DNA from: Agromyces seonyuensis
Lineage (GTDB): Bacteria; Actinomycetota; Actinomycetes; Actinomycetales; Microbacteriaceae
Assembly: GCF_009789225.1 (NCBI RefSeq)
Contig: NZ_WSTA01000024.1
Span: 1-47,548 of the forward strand
Length of the DNA stretch: 47,548 nt
Reading direction: 5' to 3'
Positions within the stretch are counted from its first letter, which is position 1; each line of letters begins with the position of its first letter. The notes below the pieces were generated by a model, which was given only the letters and a program-made list of their open reading frames with translations, was not told the DNA's origin and made no database searches. A program made the translations under genes and the position numbers. Below, in pieces: positions 32,738 to 42,894 of this stretch.

Positions 32738-33997
32738 CTATTCAGCGGAGTCTGACGATTCGGCGGGCGCGGGCCGGTCGGCGCGCTCGAGGGGTCCGAC
32801 CGAGCGGGCCGCGAGGGCGCCGCCGGCGAGCGTGATCGTGAGGATGCCCGCATCGGGGGCGTCGGCCGGCTCGCGGAGGACGTGCCCGTCCGGTCCCTGC
32901 ACGATCGCGTAGCCGCGGTCGAGGGTCGCCTGCGGGGAGAGCGCCCGGAGGTGGCCGCGCAGCTCCGCGACGCGCTGCTCGCCGCGCTCGACGACGCGGC
33001 CCGCGAGCTCGGCGCCGCGGGCGACCCAGCGGGTGACCTCCTCGGCGCGCTGGTCGACGAGGGTCTCGGGCCGGGCGAGCGCGGGCCGGGCGCGCAGATG
33101 GCCGATGACGTCGGCCTCGTGGGCCAGACGGCCCGTGAGGCGCGCGGACATGCGGGCGCGGGCCTGGTCGAGGCGGGCGAGCTCCTCGGCGACGTCGGGC
33201 ACGACCCGCTTGGCGGCGTCGGTGGGGGTGGAAGCCCGCAGGTCGGCGACCTCGTCGAGCAGCGGCCGGTCGGCCTCGTGGCCGATCGCGGAGATGAGCG
33301 GCGTCGTGGCGTCGGCCGCGGCGCGCACCACGAGCTCGTCGCTGAACGGCAGCAGGTTCTGGAAGTCGCCGCCGCCGCGGGCGACGATGATGACGTCGAC
33401 CCGGGGGTCGGCGTCGAGCGTGCGGATCGCCGCCGCGACCTCGCGGGCGGAGCGATCGCCCTGCACGGCGGCGTGCACGGTGCGGAACTCGACGCCCGGC
33501 CAGCGCAGCCGGGCGTTGCGGAGCACGTCCTGCTCGGCGTCGCTGTCCTTGCCGGTGACGAGTCCGATGCAGCCCGGGAGGAAGGGGAGCCGGCGCTTGC
33601 GGTCGAGATCGAACAGGCCCTCCTCGGCGAGCTGACGGCGCAGCCGCTCGAGGCGCTCGAGCAGCTCGCCGAGCCCGACGTGGTGCAGGGCGAACACCTG
33701 CATCGTGAGCGAGCCGCCCTTGACCCACCAGTTCGGCTTGACGCTCATCACGACGCGGTCGCCGGCCTTGAACTCCTCGTCGAGGCGCGCCCGCACGGAG
33801 CTCCAGACGTTGAAGGAGACGGTCGCGTCGGCGCCCAGATCCTTGAGCTTGCCGTAGACGTTGCCCGCCGAGACCGACCACTGCGTGATCTCGCCCTCGA
33901 CCCAGACGGTGCCGAGCCGATCGATCCACTCCTTGACCTTCGTCGAGAGCAGTGCGACGGGCCAGGGCTCCTCGCGCGTCGTCACGCCGTGCGCCAT
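32738..33997 (-). CDS. xseA: Exodeoxyribonuclease VII large subunit
   Basis: Catalytic subunit of the nuclease that degrades single-stranded DNA in both directions. The 419-aa protein has an N-terminal OB fold ([33 protein letters not shown]), the catalytic core with [31 protein letters not shown], the [42 protein letters not shown] motif including the active-site Asp and His residues, and [14 protein letters not shown], then a long coiled coil. ATG 33997 has GGAGG upstream. First gene of the reverse run xseA-xseB-DUF4245-carbonic anhydrase-fumC; divergent from ispH. Confidence 0.96.
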   Translation of the reverse strand: MAHGVTTREEPWPVALLSTKVKEWIDRLGTVWVEGEITQWSVSAGNVYGKLKDLGADATVSFNVWSSVRARLDEEFKAGDRVVMSVKPNWWVKGGSLTMQVFALHHVGLGELLERLERLRRQLAEEGLFDLDRKRRLPFLPGCIGLVTGKDSDAEQDVLRNARLRWPGVEFRTVHAAVQGDRSAREVAAAIRTLDADPRVDVIIVARGGGDFQNLLPFSDELVVRAAADATTPLISAIGHEADRPLLDEVADLRASTPTDAAKRVVPDVAEELARLDQARARMSARLTGRLAHEADVIGHLRARPALARPETLVDQRAEEVTRWVARGAELAGRVVERGEQRVAELRGHLRALSPQATLDRGYAIVQGPDGHVLREPADAPDAGILTITLAGGALAARSVGPLERADRPAPAESSDSAE

Positions 33998-34058
33998 GCG
34001 GCCTCCTGCATCGTCGGGCCCGTACTCGCGGTCGGGGGAAGGGGTCAGGTCTGCCGGG

Positions 34059-34064
34059 TAGAAT
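34059..34064 (+). promoter_or_regulatory. -10 box of ispH (leaderless type)
   Basis: TAGAAT ends 7 nt before GTG 34072 with no Shine-Dalgarno between, in the short divergent gap with xseA. Confidence 0.65.
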
Positions 34065-34071
34065 CGCCTTC

Positions 34072-35142
34072 GTGACCAGCACGACGGAAGCCCCGCGAAT
34101 CGGCCTCGGCATGCCTCGGATCCCGAGCGTGCGCGGCCGGCTCAAGGATACCCCTGCCCCCGCGGCGAAGAAGGTGCTGCTGGCCTCCCCCCGCGGGTAC
34201 TGCGCGGGCGTCGACCGAGCGGTCATCGCCGTCGAGAAGGCGCTCGAGCACTACGGCGCCCCCGTCTACGTGCGCAAGCAGATCGTCCACAACATCCACG
34301 TCGTGACCGAGCTCGAGGCGCAGGGCGCCGTGTTCGTCGACGAGGTCGACGAGGTGCCCGAGGGCGCCCACCTGGTCTTCAGCGCCCACGGCGTCTCGCC
34401 GGCGGTCGTCAACGCCGCCGCCGACCGCGGTCTCCACGCGATCGACGCCACGTGCCCGCTCGTGACGAAGGTGCACCGCGAGGCGGTGCGTTTCGCGCGC
34501 GACGACTTCGAGATCCTGCTCATCGGCCACGAGGGCCACGAGGAGGTCGAGGGCACCGCGGGCGAGGCGCCCGACCACGTGACCATCGTCAACAGCCCCG
34601 ACGACGTCGCGAACATCGAGGTGCGCGACCCCGACAAGGTCGTGTGGCTCTCGCAGACCACGCTCTCGGTCGACGAGACGATGGAGACGGTCAAGCGTCT
34701 CCGCGAACGCTTCCCGAACCTCGCCGACCCGCCGAGCGACGACATCTGCTACGCGACGCAGAACCGCCAGGTCGCGATCAAGAAGGTCGCCGCCCAGGCC
34801 GAGCTCGTCATCGTCGTGGGCTCCGCGAACTCCTCGAACAGCGTCCGCCTCGTCGAGGTGGCGCTCGAGTACGGCGCGAAAGCCGCCTACCGGGTCGACT
34901 TCTCGACCGAGATCAAGCAGGAGTGGCTCGACGGCGTCTCGACGATCGGCGTCACGAGCGGTGCCTCGGTGCCCGAGGGGCTCGTGCAGGAAGTGCTGCT
35001 CGATCTCGCCGACGCCGGCTTCGGCTCGGTCGAGGAGATCAAGACGGCGGAAGAGGACCTGATGTTCTCCCTGCCGAAGGAGCTGCGCAAGGATCTCGCC
35101 GGCAACAACGACGCCCGCGCGATCGGCGGCCGCACGCGCTGA
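34072..35142 (+). CDS. ispH: 4-Hydroxy-3-methylbut-2-enyl diphosphate reductase
   Basis: Last enzyme of the MEP isoprenoid pathway, producing IPP and DMAPP. The 356-aa protein has the three Fe-S cluster cysteines C44 ([11 protein letters not shown]), C128 ([11 protein letters not shown]) and C226 (ICYATQNRQ), plus the substrate-binding [24 protein letters not shown] and [13 protein letters not shown] motifs. A 30-residue N-terminal extension precedes the core [15 protein letters not shown] 34072 is fixed by the TAGAAT box 7 nt upstream. Divergent from xseA, the arrangement also seen in mycobacteria (xseA Rv1108c, lytB2 Rv1110, from memory). Confidence 0.96.
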   Translation: MTSTTEAPRIGLGMPRIPSVRGRLKDTPAPAAKKVLLASPRGYCAGVDRAVIAVEKALEHYGAPVYVRKQIVHNIHVVTELEAQGAVFVDEVDEVPEGAHLVFSAHGVSPAVVNAAADRGLHAIDATCPLVTKVHREAVRFARDDFEILLIGHEGHEEVEGTAGEAPDHVTIVNSPDDVANIEVRDPDKVVWLSQTTLSVDETMETVKRLRERFPNLADPPSDDICYATQNRQVAIKKVAAQAELVIVVGSANSSNSVRLVEVALEYGAKAAYRVDFSTEIKQEWLDGVSTIGVTSGASVPEGLVQEVLLDLADAGFGSVEEIKTAEEDLMFSLPKELRKDLAGNNDARAIGGRTR

Positions 35143-35166
35143 TCCCGGGCCGTTCGTCCAATGAGT

Positions 35167-35195
35167 GAGTGAGCGCTCACTCGCAGGTGTAGCAT
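35167..35195 (+). promoter_or_regulatory. TetR operator and leaderless promoter of the ABC exporter operon
   Basis: GAGTGAGC-GCTCACTC (35167-35182) is a perfect 16-bp palindrome inside a TGAGTGAGTGAGC tract, very close to sites of many actinobacterial TetR proteins. The -10 box TAGCAT (35190-35195) follows and ends 6 nt before ATG 35202, so the operator covers the -35 region. Confidence 0.8.
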
Positions 35196-35201
35196 CGCGG
35201 C

Positions 35202-35894
35202 ATGCCCGTGTCCGAACGACCCCGCCGCGCCGCACCCATGTCGCCCGACGATCGCCGCATCGCGATCGCCCGCGCCGCGGTGCCGCTGCTCGTCGAGCAC
35301 GGCCGTGACGTCACGACGAAGCAGCTCGCCGAGGCCGCGGGCGTCGCGGAAGGCACCCTCTTCCGCGTCTTCGACGACAAGGATGCGATCATCGACGCCG
35401 CCGTCGTCGAGTTCCTCGACCCCGCGCCGTTCCGCGACCAGCTCCGCGGCATCGACCCGGAGGACCCGCTCGAGACGAAGATCGAGATGTTCCTCGGCAT
35501 GTTCCAGCAGCGCATGAGCGGCATCTTCGGCGTCGTCGCCGCCGTCGGCATGCGCGAGCGCCCGCCGTTCACGCCCGACTTCGCCGAGATGCACCGACTC
35601 TTCGAGACGATGCTCGAGCCCGAACTGCAACGACTCCGGGTGCCGCCGGCGACCGTCTTCGCCTACGCCCGGCTCGTGGCGTTCGCGACCGCACTGCCCC
35701 AGTTCGCCGAGACCACCGGGCTCGACACCGCCGAGCTCGCCCGGCTCATCGTCCACGGCATCGCCGCGGACGAGGGGCATCCGACCTCCGACGCCCGGCA
35801 GGATGCCTCGGGCGACGGCCCCGCTCCACCGGCATCCGGCACCGAACCGGCTCCGATCACCTCGTCCGCCCGCACCGAAAGCGAGTCCAGCTGA
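35202..35894 (+). CDS. TetR family regulator of the adjacent ABC exporter
   Basis: A 230-aa repressor. The HTH domain spans about 18-65 (RIAIARAAVPLLVEHGRDVTTKQLAEAAGVAEGTLFRVFDDKDAIIDAAV), followed by a helical effector-binding domain and a disordered, Ser/Pro-rich C-terminal tail of about 35 residues. ATG 35202 is placed by the TAGCAT box 6 nt upstream. Its stop shares one base with the exporter start (TGATG), so repressor and pump are one transcript. Autorepression with relief by a pumped compound is the usual scheme for this layout. Confidence 0.9.
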   Translation: MPVSERPRRAAPMSPDDRRIAIARAAVPLLVEHGRDVTTKQLAEAAGVAEGTLFRVFDDKDAIIDAAVVEFLDPAPFRDQLRGIDPEDPLETKIEMFLGMFQQRMSGIFGVVAAVGMRERPPFTPDFAEMHRLFETMLEPELQRLRVPPATVFAYARLVAFATALPQFAETTGLDTAELARLIVHGIAADEGHPTSDARQDASGDGPAPPASGTEPAPITSSARTESESS

Positions 35895-37627
35895 TGCTCT
35901 GGAAACTGCTCGTGCAGTATTCGAAACCGTACCGAGGGCTCCTCCTCGCGGTCGTCCTGTTCCAACTCATCCAGTCGGTCGCGTCGCTCTACCTGCCGAG
36001 CCTCAACGCCGACATCATCGACGACGGCGTCGCCAAGGGCGACACCGGCTTCATCCTCAGCACCGGCGGTCTCATGCTCGCGATCACGCTCGTGCAGGTC
36101 GCCGCGTCGATCACCGCCGTCTACTTCGGCGCGCGCCTCGCGATGAGCATCGGCCGCGACCTCCGGCGTGCGGTCTTCCGCCGCGTCGGCGACTTCTCCG
36201 AGCAGGAGGTGCAGCGCTTCGGCGCCCCGAGCCTCATCACCCGCTCCACGAACGACGTGCAGCAGGTGCAGATGCTCGTGCTCATGTCGTGCACGATGCT
36301 CGTCTCCGCGCCCATCCTCGCGATCGGCGGCATCGTCTTCGCGCTCCGGGAAGACCTCGTGCTCTCGTGGATCATGGTCGTCGCGGTGCCGGTGATGCTC
36401 GGCGCCGTCGGGCTCATCGTCGTGCGCATGGTGCCGCTGTTCCGCTCGATGCAGACCCGCATCGACCAGGTCAACCGGGTCATGCGCGAGCAGCTCACGG
36501 GCATCCGCGTCATCCGCGCCTTCGTGCGCGAGCCCGTCGAGCAGGCCCGCTTCGACGACGCCAACGCCGCGCTCACGAAGACGGCGCTTGACGCGGGCCG
36601 GCTCTTCGCGCTCGTGTTCCCGATCGTCATGCTCGTGCTCAACGTGTCCTCGGTCGCCGTGCTCTGGTTCGGGGCCTTCCGCGTCGACTCGGGGGAGATG
36701 CAGATCGGCGCGCTGACCGCGTTCCTCAGCTACCTGCTCCAGATCCTCATGGCGATCATGATGGCGACGTTCATGGCGATCATGATCCCGCGCGCCGCGG
36801 TCTCGGGCGTGCGCATCAAGGAGGTGCTCGACACCGACTCGAGCGTCGTGCTGCCCGAGGAGGCGGTCGACCGGCTCGCCGAGCCCGGCGCGATCGAGTT
36901 CGACCGCGTGACCTTCAGCTACCCCGGCGCCGAGTCGCCGGTGCTGCACGAGATCAGCTTCGTCGCCGAGCCCGGCAGGACCACGGCGATCATCGGCGCC
37001 ACCGGTGCGGGCAAGACCACGATCATCGGCCTCGCGGCCCGGCTGTTCGACGCGAGCGAGGGCACCGTCAAGATCGGCGGTACGGACGTCCGCGACCTCG
37101 GCGAGGCCGCGCTCTACGACCAGCTCGCGCTCGTGCCGCAGAAGCCGTATCTGTTCGCCGGCACGGTGGCCTCGACGCTGCGGTACGGCAACCCCGAGGC
37201 ATCCGACGCCCAGCTGCGCACCGCGCTCGAGATCGCCCAGGCGATCGACTTCGTCGACGCCATGCCGGGCGGCCTCGAATCGCCGATCGCGCAGGGCGGC
37301 ACCAACGTCTCGGGCGGTCAGCGCCAGCGGCTCTCCATCGCCCGGGCGCTCGTCAAGGATCCGCCGATCCTGCTCTTCGACGACTCGTTCTCGGCGCTCG
37401 ACACCGCGACCGACGCCCGGCTCCGCGACGCCCTCCAGACCCGCGTGCCCGGCGTGACGAAACTCATCGTCGCCCAGCGCGTCGCGACGATCATCGACGC
37501 CGACCAGATCCTGGTGGTCGAGAACGGCCGCATCACGGGCCGCGGCACCCATGACGAACTCCTCGAGACGAGCGAGGCCTACGCCGAGATCGTCGCGAGC
37601 CAGCTGAGCGCCGAGGAGGCCGCATGA
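35894..37627 (+). CDS. ABC exporter half-transporter A, with degenerate ATPase site (heterodimeric MDR type)
   Basis: A 577-aa type IV (B-family) half-transporter: six membrane helices in about 1-310, then an ATPase domain with Walker A GATGAGKTT (K374) and signature VSGGQRQRLS. The catalytic positions deviate: Walker B reads LLFDD, with D496 followed by D497 where the catalytic Glu should be, and the switch His is Gln (Q528 in IVAQRVAT). This pattern marks the degenerate-site subunit of heterodimeric exporters such as TM287/288, BmrCD or LmrCD. The Walker-type signature is canonical, as needed to complete the partner's site. ATG 35894 overlaps tetR by one base; the stop overlaps the partner start by ATGA. 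Confidence 0.93.
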   Translation: MLWKLLVQYSKPYRGLLLAVVLFQLIQSVASLYLPSLNADIIDDGVAKGDTGFILSTGGLMLAITLVQVAASITAVYFGARLAMSIGRDLRRAVFRRVGDFSEQEVQRFGAPSLITRSTNDVQQVQMLVLMSCTMLVSAPILAIGGIVFALREDLVLSWIMVVAVPVMLGAVGLIVVRMVPLFRSMQTRIDQVNRVMREQLTGIRVIRAFVREPVEQARFDDANAALTKTALDAGRLFALVFPIVMLVLNVSSVAVLWFGAFRVDSGEMQIGALTAFLSYLLQILMAIMMATFMAIMIPRAAVSGVRIKEVLDTDSSVVLPEEAVDRLAEPGAIEFDRVTFSYPGAESPVLHEISFVAEPGRTTAIIGATGAGKTTIIGLAARLFDASEGTVKIGGTDVRDLGEAALYDQLALVPQKPYLFAGTVASTLRYGNPEASDAQLRTALEIAQAIDFVDAMPGGLESPIAQGGTNVSGGQRQRLSIARALVKDPPILLFDDSFSALDTATDARLRDALQTRVPGVTKLIVAQRVATIIDADQILVVENGRITGRGTHDELLETSEAYAEIVASQLSAEEAA

Positions 37628-39651
37628 GCGAGACGACCCCCGCCGACGAGCGCGGCGACGAGTCCGAGACCGCCACGATCGTCCGCAACCAGAAGCGCCG
37701 CGGCGGGCCCGGCGGGGGCGGCCCGATGGGCGGCGCCGGCATGCCGGCCGAGAAGTCGAAGAACTTCGGCCCCTCCGCCAAGCGCCTGGTCGGGCGGCTG
37801 AAACCGGAGATGTGGCCGGTGCTCTTCGTCGTGCTGCTCGGCACCGTGAGCGTCGTGTTCGCGGTGCTCGGCCCCAAGATTCTCGGCCAGGCGACGAACC
37901 TCATCTTCGAGGGGTACATCTCCAAGGGACTGCCCGCCGGCACGACGCAGGAGCAGGTCGTCGAAGGCCTGCGTGCGCAGGGGCAGACCCAGCAGGCCGA
38001 CATGGTCTCCACGATGCAGCTGCACCCGGGTTCCGGCATCGACTTCAGCGCCCTCGCCAACGTGCTCGTGCTCGTGCTGCTGCTCTACGTGGCGTCGTCG
38101 ATCTTCGGATGGGCGCAGGCCTACATCCTCAACGGCGTCACCCAGCGCACCGTGCTGCGGCTGCGGACCGACGTCGAGGAGAAGCTGCACCGGCTGCCGC
38201 TCTCGTACTACGACAAGATGCAGCGCGGCGAGCTGCTGAGCCGCGTCACCAACGACATCGACAACGTCTCCCAGACCCTCCAGCAGACGATGAGCCAGTT
38301 GCTCACCTCGCTGCTGACGGTCATCGGCGTCGTCGTCATGATGTTCATCATCTCGCCGCTGCTCGCCGCGATCGCGCTCGTGACGATCCCGTTGACGGTG
38401 CTCATCACCGCGATCATCGCCAAGCGCTCGCAGAAGCTCTTCATCGCCCAGTGGACGACGACGGGCCAGCTCAACGCCCAGATCGAGGAGGCCTACTCGG
38501 GACACGCGCTCGTGCGCGTCTTCGGCCGCCGCCGCGAGGTGCAGGAGACGTTCGACGGCAAGAACGACGAGCTGTTCGGCTCGAGCTTCGGCGCGCAGTT
38601 CGTCTCGGGCATCATCATGCCCGCGATGATGTTCGTCGGGAACCTCGTCTACGTCGCCATCGCGGTCGTGGGCGGGCTCATGGTCACGGCCGGTTCGCTG
38701 AGTCTCGGCGACGTGCAGGCGTTCATCCAGTACTCGCGCCAGTTCACCCAGCCGCTCAGCCAGCTCGGCTCGATGGCGAATCTGCTGCAGTCGGGCGTCG
38801 CGAGCGCCGAGCGGGTCTTCGAACTGCTCGACGCCGACGAGCAGCGCCCCGACCCGGAGCACCCGGAGGAGCCGACGAAGACGACCGGCCGGCTCGTCTT
38901 CGAGGACGTCTCGTTCAGCTACGCCCCGGACAAGCCGCTCATCGAGCATCTCTCGCTGACTGCGGAGCCCGGGCAGTCGATCGCGATCGTCGGCCCGACC
39001 GGGGCCGGCAAGACGACGCTCGTGAACCTCATCATGCGCTTCTACGAGATCGACTCCGGCCGCATCACCCTCGACGGGGTCGACACCGCCCGGATGACGC
39101 GGGACGCGCTGCGCGGCCGCATGGGCATGGTGCTGCAGGACACGTGGCTGTTCTCCGGCACCATCGGCGAGAACCTCCGGTACGGCCGCCCCGACGCGAC
39201 CGACGCCGAGGTGCTCGCCGCGGCGGAGGCGAGCTACGTCGACCGCTTCGTGCGGCACCTGCCGGATGGCTACGAGACCGTGCTCGACGACGAGGCGTCG
39301 AGCCTCTCCGCGGGCGAGAAGCAGCTGCTCACGATCGCGCGGGCCATGCTCGCCGACCCGACGGTGCTCATCCTCGACGAGGCGACGAGCTCGGTCGACA
39401 CCCGCACCGAGCTGCTGCTCCAGCACGCCATGGCCGCGCTGCGCGCCGACCGGACGTCGTTCATCATCGCCCACCGGCTCTCCACGATCCGCGACGCCGA
39501 CCTCATCCTCGTGATGGAGCACGGCTCGATCGTCGAGCAGGGCACGCACGCCGAGCTCCTCGAGGCCGACGGCGCCTACGCCCGGCTCTACCAGGCGCAG
39601 TTCGCCGGCAACGTGGATGCCGACGAGGATCCGTCGCTGACGGCATCCTGA
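37624..39651 (+). CDS. ABC exporter half-transporter B, with the active ATPase site
   Basis: A 675-aa partner of the previous subunit. A charged and Gly-rich cytoplasmic extension of about 55 residues (KRRGGPGGGGPMGGAG) precedes six membrane helices, with an unusual extracytoplasmic insertion of about 50 residues after helix 1 (near 100-140, FEGYISKGLPAG...). The ATPase domain has Walker A K463 (GPTGAGKTT), Walker B ILDEATSSVD with catalytic E586, and switch H617 (IIAHRLST), all intact, while its signature is altered to LSAGEKQ. So one canonical and one degenerate site are formed in the heterodimer. Start overlaps subunit A (ATGA). Probable drug or lipid exporter; substrate unknown. Confidence 0.93.
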   Translation: MSETTPADERGDESETATIVRNQKRRGGPGGGGPMGGAGMPAEKSKNFGPSAKRLVGRLKPEMWPVLFVVLLGTVSVVFAVLGPKILGQATNLIFEGYISKGLPAGTTQEQVVEGLRAQGQTQQADMVSTMQLHPGSGIDFSALANVLVLVLLLYVASSIFGWAQAYILNGVTQRTVLRLRTDVEEKLHRLPLSYYDKMQRGELLSRVTNDIDNVSQTLQQTMSQLLTSLLTVIGVVVMMFIISPLLAAIALVTIPLTVLITAIIAKRSQKLFIAQWTTTGQLNAQIEEAYSGHALVRVFGRRREVQETFDGKNDELFGSSFGAQFVSGIIMPAMMFVGNLVYVAIAVVGGLMVTAGSLSLGDVQAFIQYSRQFTQPLSQLGSMANLLQSGVASAERVFELLDADEQRPDPEHPEEPTKTTGRLVFEDVSFSYAPDKPLIEHLSLTAEPGQSIAIVGPTGAGKTTLVNLIMRFYEIDSGRITLDGVDTARMTRDALRGRMGMVLQDTWLFSGTIGENLRYGRPDATDAEVLAAAEASYVDRFVRHLPDGYETVLDDEASSLSAGEKQLLTIARAMLADPTVLILDEATSSVDTRTELLLQHAMAALRADRTSFIIAHRLSTIRDADLILVMEHGSIVEQGTHAELLEADGAYARLYQAQFAGNVDADEDPSLTAS

Positions 39652-39664
39652 GCCCGGATGCCGT
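39640..39664 (+). repeat. Inverted GGATGC pair across the stop of the ABC exporter gene
   Basis: ACGGCATCC (39640-39648) and GGATGCCGT (39656-39664) are exact inverted 9-mers around TGAGCCC, which includes the TGA stop. A second, stronger hairpin follows at 39682. Confidence 0.7.
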
Positions 39665-39681
39665 GCCGGATCGCGGCACCA

Positions 39682-39725
39682 CGACGACGGCCCCGGCTCG
39701 CGTTCGCGAGCCGGGGCCGTCGTCG
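39682..39725. terminator. Strong bidirectional terminator
   Basis: A perfect 20-bp stem (39682-39701 with 39706-39725) and a GTTC loop, the longest perfect hairpin seen in the window, lie between the ABC exporter and the convergent DUF6264 gene. Confidence 0.9.
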
Positions 39726-39739
39726 ACGCAGTATGCGGA

Positions 39740-40375
39740 TCAGGGGGTCGGGGCGGGAACGCCGTTCTCGAAGAACTCGATGAGCGCCGCGTCGCCCGCC
39801 GTGACCTGCGAGACCACGATGAAGAGGATGAGCGTCGACACCACCGCGCCGACGATCGGCAGCCACCACGAGCCGCGCCCCGCGCGGATGCGCAGCACCG
39901 AGCTGATCACGACCGCGACATAGAGCAGGACCTGCAGGATCGCGCCGATCGTCGTGACCGTGCCGATGTCGTCGCCCGGCTCGTACGCGGCGAGCCCGTA
40001 CTGGGCGTGCAGCATCGCCATCGACTCGGGCAGCACCAGGATCGTGCCCGCCGCGAAGGCGACGCCGAAGAGCCCGAGGATGAGGAGCACGATCGTCACC
40101 GGCAGGTCGCGCGGCCGAGCCGGCTTGCCCGGGTCGGCCGACTCCGAGGCGCCCGGTGCGACCGGCCCGGCGTGCGGTACGGCCGGTGCGGGCCAGGACC
40201 CCGGTGCGGGCGTCGGCGGCGTGGCCGGCCGGGCCGGCTCGGGCGGCGTCCACGTCCAGCCCTCGGGCGCGTACTCGCCGTACTTCGGCTTCGGACGCGG
40301 ATCGACCGGGGGATTCCCGGCGCCGTTGCTGCTGCCGTCGGTGCCCGGGACGCCCGGTCGATCCGCGTCGCTCAT
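39740..40375 (-). CDS. Probable DUF6264 family membrane protein
   Basis: A 211-aa protein: the first 90 residues are Pro/Gly/Ala-rich and disordered, with PKPKYGEYAPEGWTWTPPEP recalling the DUF6264 proteins of Microbacteriaceae, then three to four membrane helices (LPVTIVLLILGLFGVAFAAGTILVL, IGTVTTIGAILQVLLYVAVVISSVL, WWLPIVGAVVSTLILFIVVSQV) and a short tail. Function unknown; the DUF number is from memory. ATG 40375 lies 31 nt after the fba stop on the same strand, so it is probably transcribed with fba. Confidence 0.7.
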   Translation of the reverse strand: MSDADRPGVPGTDGSSNGAGNPPVDPRPKPKYGEYAPEGWTWTPPEPARPATPPTPAPGSWPAPAVPHAGPVAPGASESADPGKPARPRDLPVTIVLLILGLFGVAFAAGTILVLPESMAMLHAQYGLAAYEPGDDIGTVTTIGAILQVLLYVAVVISSVLRIRAGRGSWWLPIVGAVVSTLILFIVVSQVTAGDAALIEFFENGVPAPTP

Positions 40376-40406
40376 GCCTGGTGGTGTTCCGTTCCTGCGC
40401 TGCCGC

Positions 40407-41438
<1,032 letters not shown>

Positions 41439-41474
41439 GGTGCTCCTCACAGGAAGATTCGCTGATTCGGCACG

Positions 41475-41480
41475 AGTCTA
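41475..41480 (-). promoter_or_regulatory. Promoter -10 box of fba
   Basis: TAGACT on the minus strand (41480-41475) predicts a leader of about 30 nt containing the GAGGAG ribosome-binding site. Confidence 0.5.
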
Positions 41481-41530
41481 GCGACGGGCCTCCCGCGCGG
41501 CCCGGGGATTCCGCCGGGCGCGGGCCGCCT

Positions 41531-41670
41531 GGCCGGATGCTCGGGCGAATTGGCCGGATGCCCGCGCGCGGCCCCGCACCGGCCCGCCCGCGCACCGTTC
41601 CCCGTCCGTTAAGAACCGCAGAACTTTCACACTCGAATGCAGTGAAAGTGACGGGGCCCGCCCATACGCT
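41531..41670 (+). promoter_or_regulatory. glpX promoter region with inverted repeat and direct repeat
   Basis: This is the core of the 319-nt fba-glpX gap. GGCCGGATGC occurs twice in direct orientation (41531-41540 and 41552-41561). An AT-richer patch holds ACTTTCAC (41623-41630) and GTGAAAGT (41642-41649), perfect 8-bp inverted arms 11 nt apart. The right arm overlaps a -35-like GTGAAA (41642-41647), 17 nt upstream of a -10 TACGCT (41665-41670). The inverted repeat is therefore a likely operator for glpX and could also reach the fba promoter. Confidence 0.6.
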
Positions 41671-41757
41671 GGAGCACACGGAGATCCGACCCGAGACTCC
41701 CGAGAACGACCGGCACGCCGCCGAACCGGCGGGGCCGTGGAAGGACCGCAAGACGCC

Positions 41758-42753
41758 ATGGGCGAAGAAGCCGAGCTCTTCCACCACCCCGACCGCAACC
41801 TCGCCCTCGAGATGGTCCGAGCGACCGAGGCCGCCGCGATCCGGGCCGTGCCGTGGATCGGCAAGGGCGACAAGAACGCCGCCGACAAGGCCGCCGTCGA
41901 TGCCATGCGGGTCTTCCTCTCCACCGTCGACTTCGACGGCGTCATCGTCATCGGCGAGGGCGAGAAGGACGAAGCGCCGATGCTCTTCAACGGCGAGCAC
42001 GTCGGCAGCGGCAAGGGCCCCAAGTGCGACATCGCGGTCGACCCGATCGACGGCACGAGCCTCACGGCCGCCGGCCGCTCGCACGCGCTCTCCGTGCTCG
42101 CCGTCGCCGACCGCGGCACGATGCTCGACGCCTCCTCCGTCTTCTACATGGACAAGATCGTCACCGGTCCCGAGGGCCGCGGGGTCGTCGACCTCCGCAA
42201 GCCCGTCGGCGAGAACCTTCGCGGCCTCGCCGCCGCGCTCGGCAAGGACATCGCCGAGCTCCGCGTCGCCGTGCTCGACCGGCCCCGCCACGAGCAGCTC
42301 ATCCGCGAGATCCGCGAGGCCGGCGCGGGCACGCGCCTCATCCTCGACGGCGACGTCGCCGGCGGCATCATCGCCGCGCAGCGCGGCACGCGCATCGACG
42401 CGTGCATCGGCATCGGCGGCAGCCCCGAGGGCATCACGACGGCCTGCGCCGTCAAGGCGCTCGGCGGCTACATGCAGGGACGCCTCGCCCCCAAGGACGA
42501 CGCCGAGCGAGCACGCGGCGAAGCCGCCGGGCTCGACATCGACAAGGTGATGGAACTCGACGACATGGTCGCCGGCGACAACACCTTCTTCATCGCCACC
42601 GGCGTCACCGACGGAGCGCTCGTCAAGGGCGTCAAGCGCGAGGGCCCGATCATCCGCACCGAGTCGATCGTGCTGCGCGGCCGCTCCGGCACGCTGCGTC
42701 GCATCGAGGCGGAGCACCTCGTCGAGAAGTGGCTCGACGAAGCAGACCGATAA
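41758..42753 (+). CDS. glpX: Class II fructose-1,6-bisphosphatase
   Basis: Hydrolyses fructose 1,6-bisphosphate in gluconeogenesis; this is the usual FBPase of actinobacteria. The 331-aa protein has the metal-binding motifs GEGEKDEAPM, CDIAVDPIDGTSLTA and LDGDVAGGI, plus the GIGGSPEGITTACAVKALGGYMQGRL block. ATG 41758 is preferred (GEEAELFHHPDRNLALEMV follows); an in-frame GTG at 41737 would add 7 residues. GGAAGGA lies 12 nt upstream, which is rather long. Own promoter with a candidate operator; divergent from fba. Confidence 0.95.
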   Translation: MGEEAELFHHPDRNLALEMVRATEAAAIRAVPWIGKGDKNAADKAAVDAMRVFLSTVDFDGVIVIGEGEKDEAPMLFNGEHVGSGKGPKCDIAVDPIDGTSLTAAGRSHALSVLAVADRGTMLDASSVFYMDKIVTGPEGRGVVDLRKPVGENLRGLAAALGKDIAELRVAVLDRPRHEQLIREIREAGAGTRLILDGDVAGGIIAAQRGTRIDACIGIGGSPEGITTACAVKALGGYMQGRLAPKDDAERARGEAAGLDIDKVMELDDMVAGDNTFFIATGVTDGALVKGVKREGPIIRTESIVLRGRSGTLRRIEAEHLVEKWLDEADR

Positions 42754-42760
42754 CAGACGT

Positions 42761-42789
42761 GGATGCCCGGGTGCGGGCCCGAGGCATCC
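42761..42789 (+). terminator. Terminator after glpX from an inverted GGATGC pair
   Basis: GGATGCC-CGGG pairs with CCCG-A-GGCATCC, 11 bp with a 1-nt bulge, starting 8 nt after the stop. A second perfect 11-bp hairpin (TCCCGGGGCGG/CCGCCCCGGGA, 42822-42859) follows. Confidence 0.75.
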
Positions 42790-42894
42790 CGAGATCGCGC
42801 CGTGGCCGGCGTGGTCCCCCTTCCCGGGGCGGCGGATGTGGCCGTTCTCCGCCCCGGGACCCCCTCCGTGATCGACCGGTCCCGTCTTCACGGG

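Noticed and set aside
30000-34000. Polarised (KOPS-like) role for the GGATGC hexamer
   Set aside because: Both orientations occur at similar frequency over the window, so I see no strand polarity at this scale; a genome-wide test is still needed.
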